This document shows positions 61,149 through 64,000 of a stretch of DNA of 64,000 nt, one piece after another (position 1 is the first letter of the stretch; each line of letters starts with the position of its first letter). The notes beneath the pieces were generated by a model that saw only the letters and a list, made by a program, of their open reading frames with translations, ran no database searches and was not told the origin of the DNA. A program made the translations under genes and the position numbers. Source of the DNA: Paenibacillus sp. XY044 (GTDB lineage Bacteria; Bacillota; Bacilli; Paenibacillales; Paenibacillaceae); the NCBI RefSeq assembly GCF_002257645.1, contig NZ_NQMO01000007.1, positions 124,001-188,000 on the forward strand, read 5' to 3'.

Positions 61149-62744
61149 TTACTTGCTCTGTGCTTTGACTTCTCTATAGTTCTTTATATTCTCGTCTTGA
61201 ACTGCCTTACCGCCGGCATCCATATATTCTTTCACCAGCTTGTCATACAAGGCGTCGAACTCTGCCGGCTTGGCAACGACCAGCCTGTCACTCATTTGCT
61301 TGTTCATGTCACCCAATGTTTTGCCGTATTTAATACTGGCTTCGTTCGAGACGCCATAATAGAAGCCTGTATAACCATCCGTCGTATTGATTTTGTATGA
61401 ATCGACAGCCAGTTTTTCATAGCTCTGATCTCCGGCTGCTAAGGCTGCTGCGTACGTTCGGACATTCTTTTCGGTATCGCCCAACTCTGCACCGTTTACA
61501 ATTAGAGTATAATCCATATTCAGATTGCTCGTTTGCATATTTTCGCCGGTTTGCGCAATCCCTTGCGGGATGCCGTTTACCAGCTTATGGTTGACGCCTT
61601 CTTCACCAAACTGAAGGAAGAACAACACCTCCGGATCAGCCATCCAGTTCAGATACTTTATGGCCAGCTCCGCATTCTTGCTGCTTTTCGGGATGAAGGA
61701 GAAAATCCCGTTTTCATTGTACATCTCTTTCAGGTATTTCCCCTCATCGTTTTTGAAGGTATCTACAGCAACAAAGTTGGCATCAGGTGCATTTTGCTTC
61801 AGTGGTTCACGAATTTTTTGTGAAAGTGGATAATCCCAGTTGGCAGCGTAGAAGCCTACCTTGCCATTGGTCACATCGGCATCCGCTTGTTTGGTTGTTT
61901 TATCCAGTGCAAAGTCGGGGCTGATCAGCTTTTCATTGTACAGTTTGTTCAGCCATTTATAAGCATCCTTGGTGCCGGGCTTCAGCCAATTGGTGGTGGT
62001 AACGAATTCCTCCTCGGACATCGGACCCCAGAACGAAGGAATCAGGTTGCCAAAGGTGTAGTTCATGCCGGAAGCCGCTGTTGCCCACGGAAGGACACCA
62101 TCCACATTACCCGGGTTCTTGTCACGGAAAGCAACAAGGGTATTATATAATTCATCCCGATTCGTTGGAACAGGCATTCCCAGCTTATCCAGCCAATCCT
62201 TGCGGATAAACATGCCGTTCCAAGCAATCAGAGTCCGCTTGCCTGGGATCGAGATTTGTTTGCCCTCATATTTCCCGTAGGAAAGAACTTTCTCGCCCAG
62301 GTAAGACTTTAATTGCTGGCCATGCTTCTCCAACAATTCATCCAGTGTATAGAGGCCACCGCTTTTTGCGAAACGGGTTACGGTATTACCGTCATAGGTG
62401 AAGGAAATATCAGGAGCTTCGTTGGCAGCCATCAACACATTCAGCTTGTCGACTTCCTGGGAACGGGGTACAGGAACAAACTTTACAATGGCGTTATTAG
62501 GCTTGCCGAATTTTTCATTGACATATTTGGTCCATGTGTTGTTGTTCAAGTCCGGTTGTCCCTGAATACCTCTGTCAAACACTTCCACTGTTAAGGTTAC
62601 AGGGGAACCGGAAGATGCTGCTGATTCGGCCGATGATGCCGTCTCTCCACTCTTCTTGTCAACACTTCCACAGCCTGCCGTAACAATGGCCAAAAGCGCT
62701 GTACTACATAGAATTGCTAATTTCTTCTTCATGCCCGTATTCAC
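61149..62744 (-). CDS. Extracellular sugar-binding lipoprotein, LplA-like
   Basis: About 531 residues, family 1 solute-binding protein. Lipoprotein signal MKKKLAILCSTALLAIV with lipobox TAGC. A long mature part of the LplA/YtcQ type follows (NNTWTKYVNEKFGKPNNAIV, WDYPLSQKIREPL). GTG 62744 has GGGTGG six bases upstream and is preferred; the ATG four codons later is possible. It delivers oligosaccharides to the two permeases encoded upstream; the ATPase is not in the operon, as usual for LplABC systems that share MsmX. Upstream of it are the permeases and downstream YesN/YesM. Confidence 0.9.
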   Translation of the reverse strand: MNTGMKKKLAILCSTALLAIVTAGCGSVDKKSGETASSAESAASSGSPVTLTVEVFDRGIQGQPDLNNNTWTKYVNEKFGKPNNAIVKFVPVPRSQEVDKLNVLMAANEAPDISFTYDGNTVTRFAKSGGLYTLDELLEKHGQQLKSYLGEKVLSYGKYEGKQISIPGKRTLIAWNGMFIRKDWLDKLGMPVPTNRDELYNTLVAFRDKNPGNVDGVLPWATAASGMNYTFGNLIPSFWGPMSEEEFVTTTNWLKPGTKDAYKWLNKLYNEKLISPDFALDKTTKQADADVTNGKVGFYAANWDYPLSQKIREPLKQNAPDANFVAVDTFKNDEGKYLKEMYNENGIFSFIPKSSKNAELAIKYLNWMADPEVLFFLQFGEEGVNHKLVNGIPQGIAQTGENMQTSNLNMDYTLIVNGAELGDTEKNVRTYAAALAAGDQSYEKLAVDSYKINTTDGYTGFYYGVSNEASIKYGKTLGDMNKQMSDRLVVAKPAEFDALYDKLVKEYMDAGGKAVQDENIKNYREVKAQSK

Positions 62745-62865
62745 TTTAAACCACCCTTTCACGTTGAATTCATTGTGAATCATCTAAGCTGTAAATCCCT
62801 TTCCTCTTTATATCCATCATCCGCCAGCCCGGGAATCACCCCCCATCATCTTGATCCGTCCCCCA

Positions 62866-63762
62866 TCAGCCCTTGATAGCTCCGGTCATCACACCATCTA
62901 CGAAATACTTCTGCAGCTTGGGATAGATCAACAAGATCGGTATGGTTGTAAACATAACGCTGGCCGCTTTCAGAGACTCAGGGACAATATAGGAACCGAC
63001 ACTTCCTTCTCCTCCTTGTTGGCTATCCAGCTGCTGATTGGCCGATATGATCTGGTATAGCTTCATCTGCATAGGATACAGCTCTTTTTTCGTAATGTAG
63101 AACAGCGCATCCTGGAATCCATTCCATCTGTCCACCGCATAAAAAAGGCTTAATGTGGCGATCGAAGGCAGCGAAAGGGGGAGCACAATCTTGATGAGAA
63201 TGCCCAGATCCGAACACCCGTCAATGGCGGCCGATTCTTCCAGGCTCTCCGGAAGATTGCTGAAGAAGGTCTTCAGGATGATCAAATTAAACACGCTCAT
63301 GGCACCCGGTAAAACCAAGCTCCAAACCGAATTCATCATTCCCAGGTTTTTAACCAGAATATAGGAGGGAATTAAACCGCCGCTGAAATACATGGTGAAG
63401 ACCAACGCCGTCAAAATAAAGTTTCTTCCCTTCAGCCGCTTCTTCGTTAACGGATACGCTGCACAAATGGTCAGTAACATACATACCAAAGTATAAAAAA
63501 TCGTAAGCACAATACTGTATCCAAGCGTATACAGCATATCCATATCGCTCAAAATCGTTTTGTAGGTTTCTGCTGTGAAGTCTACTGGCCACAGTCCTAC
63601 TTTTTGGGAAATAATCGCTTCGTTGGAGCTGAATGAAAGCGCAATCATATACAAGAACGGAACGATACAAGTGAAGGACAATGCCACGATAAATACGATA
63701 ATGGCAATATCCGCTACAGTCATTTTTTTCTTCTTGCCCCTAGTGCTCGCCATCCTCACCAT
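62866..63762 (-). CDS. Sugar ABC permease, LplC/YtcP-like
   Basis: A 298-residue permease with six membrane helices. The EAA loop is EESAAIDGCSDLGILIKIVL near residue 190. N-terminal MASTRGKKKKMTVADIA is basic and cytoplasmic. The end YFVDGVMTGAIKG is the family hallmark. The ATG at 63762 overlaps the stop of the preceding permease by seven bases. It partners that permease in importing plant-cell-wall oligosaccharides. Confidence 0.92.
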   Translation of the reverse strand: MVRMASTRGKKKKMTVADIAIIVFIVALSFTCIVPFLYMIALSFSSNEAIISQKVGLWPVDFTAETYKTILSDMDMLYTLGYSIVLTIFYTLVCMLLTICAAYPLTKKRLKGRNFILTALVFTMYFSGGLIPSYILVKNLGMMNSVWSLVLPGAMSVFNLIILKTFFSNLPESLEESAAIDGCSDLGILIKIVLPLSLPSIATLSLFYAVDRWNGFQDALFYITKKELYPMQMKLYQIISANQQLDSQQGGEGSVGSYIVPESLKAASVMFTTIPILLIYPKLQKYFVDGVMTGAIKG

Positions 63763-64000
63763 ATCCCATCCTCGCCTAATTTTTTCGCAATAAAGTTGGC
63801 AGATAACAGCAGGATCAGGCCAACCACGGATTGGAACAATCCTACCGCTGTTGCCTGGGAGAAATCACCCGAACTAATACCAACTCTGTACACGAAAGTA
63901 CTGATCACATCAGAGTAATCGCTAACCAGTGAATTCCCCATCACAAAGGGACGGTCAAACCCGATGGAAACCATTCTGCCTATTTGGAGAATCAGCAAAA
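63756..64000 (-). CDS. Sugar ABC permease, LplB/YtcO-like, C-terminal part (continues beyond right edge)
   Basis: The last 81 residues of a permease: LVSDYSDVISTFVYRVGISS, FSQATAVGLFQSVVGLILLL and the end ANFIAKKLGEDGIW are typical of LplB-type C-termini. The start lies outside the window. It is the first visible gene of the transporter-YesN-YesM operon. Confidence 0.88.
   Translation of the reverse strand, partial: LLILQIGRMVSIGFDRPFVMGNSLVSDYSDVISTFVYRVGISSGDFSQATAVGLFQSVVGLILLLSANFIAKKLGEDGIW

Noticed and set aside
1..64000. Transposases, integrases, tRNA or rRNA genes
   Set aside because: None of the frames shows DDE, tyrosine or serine recombinase motifs, and I found no cloverleaf or rRNA-like sequence; very degenerate copies could be missed by eye.

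Overview
The window looks like chromosomal DNA of a spore-forming Firmicute of the Paenibacillus/Cohnella type. Indicators are the YesM/YesN two-component pair next to an LplABC-type sugar transporter, very large secreted GH43 enzymes with CBM6, Big, FIVAR and FIMAH modules, a YheC/D spore-coat ATP-grasp protein, YjcZ-family mini-proteins behind mother-cell-type promoters, strong AGGAGG ribosome binding sites and moderate GC. I see no rRNA, tRNA, CRISPR array, prophage or recognisable transposase.

Layout. 1-9 kb: an ECF-type sigma factor with an unidentified partner cut by the left edge, then single accessory genes (HAD phosphatase, histidine phosphatase, GNAT, YcaQ-like winged-helix protein, ArsR regulator plus quinone-oxidoreductase-like enzyme, HxlR regulator divergent from an MFS exporter). 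9-12.3 kb: a PhyH dioxygenase, AraC regulator and Gfo/Idh oxidoreductase module with a cre-like site. 12.3-18.3 kb: gene relics, an S66 LD-carboxypeptidase, an amine oxidase and small enzymes. 18.6-27.9 kb: a seven-gene minus-strand operon with hydantoinase/oxoprolinase subunits A and B, a PotABCD-type ABC importer and an M20 amidohydrolase, which together look like uptake and hydrolysis of a cyclic amide or N-acyl/N-carbamoyl amino compound. 28-33 kb: a DUF2268 metallopeptidase overlapping a MerR-TipAS regulator, then a tandem cluster of three YjcZ genes and a relic. 33-44.6 kb: more accessory genes, including an Lsa-family ABC-F ribosome-protection ATPase behind an attenuator leader with two upstream ORFs. 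44.9-64 kb: an arabinan/arabinoxylan-type locus with two multimodular GH43 enzymes, YesM/YesN, a solute-binding lipoprotein and two permeases (the second cut by the right edge), interrupted by a Cys-rich possible spore protein, a YheC/D protein and an ArsR-like regulator split by one in-frame stop.

Two features run through the whole window. First, intergenic spaces are full of small repeats: (A) units of a tag, a GC hairpin and a second tag, with a CCCGTTAG core, and (B) a larger element of about 235 bp whose core is a terminator inside a GACAAGAACATATA inverted repeat, always placed and oriented at the 3' end of a minus-strand gene. Second, the spaces contain many gene relics: a 77-bp copy of an internal piece of the ankyrin gene, the first part of a histidine phosphatase gene, the last third of a YjcZ gene, VOC and GyrI fragments, and PPOX and aldo/keto reductase genes broken by TAA codons. 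All identifications were made by eye from motifs; no database search was run.
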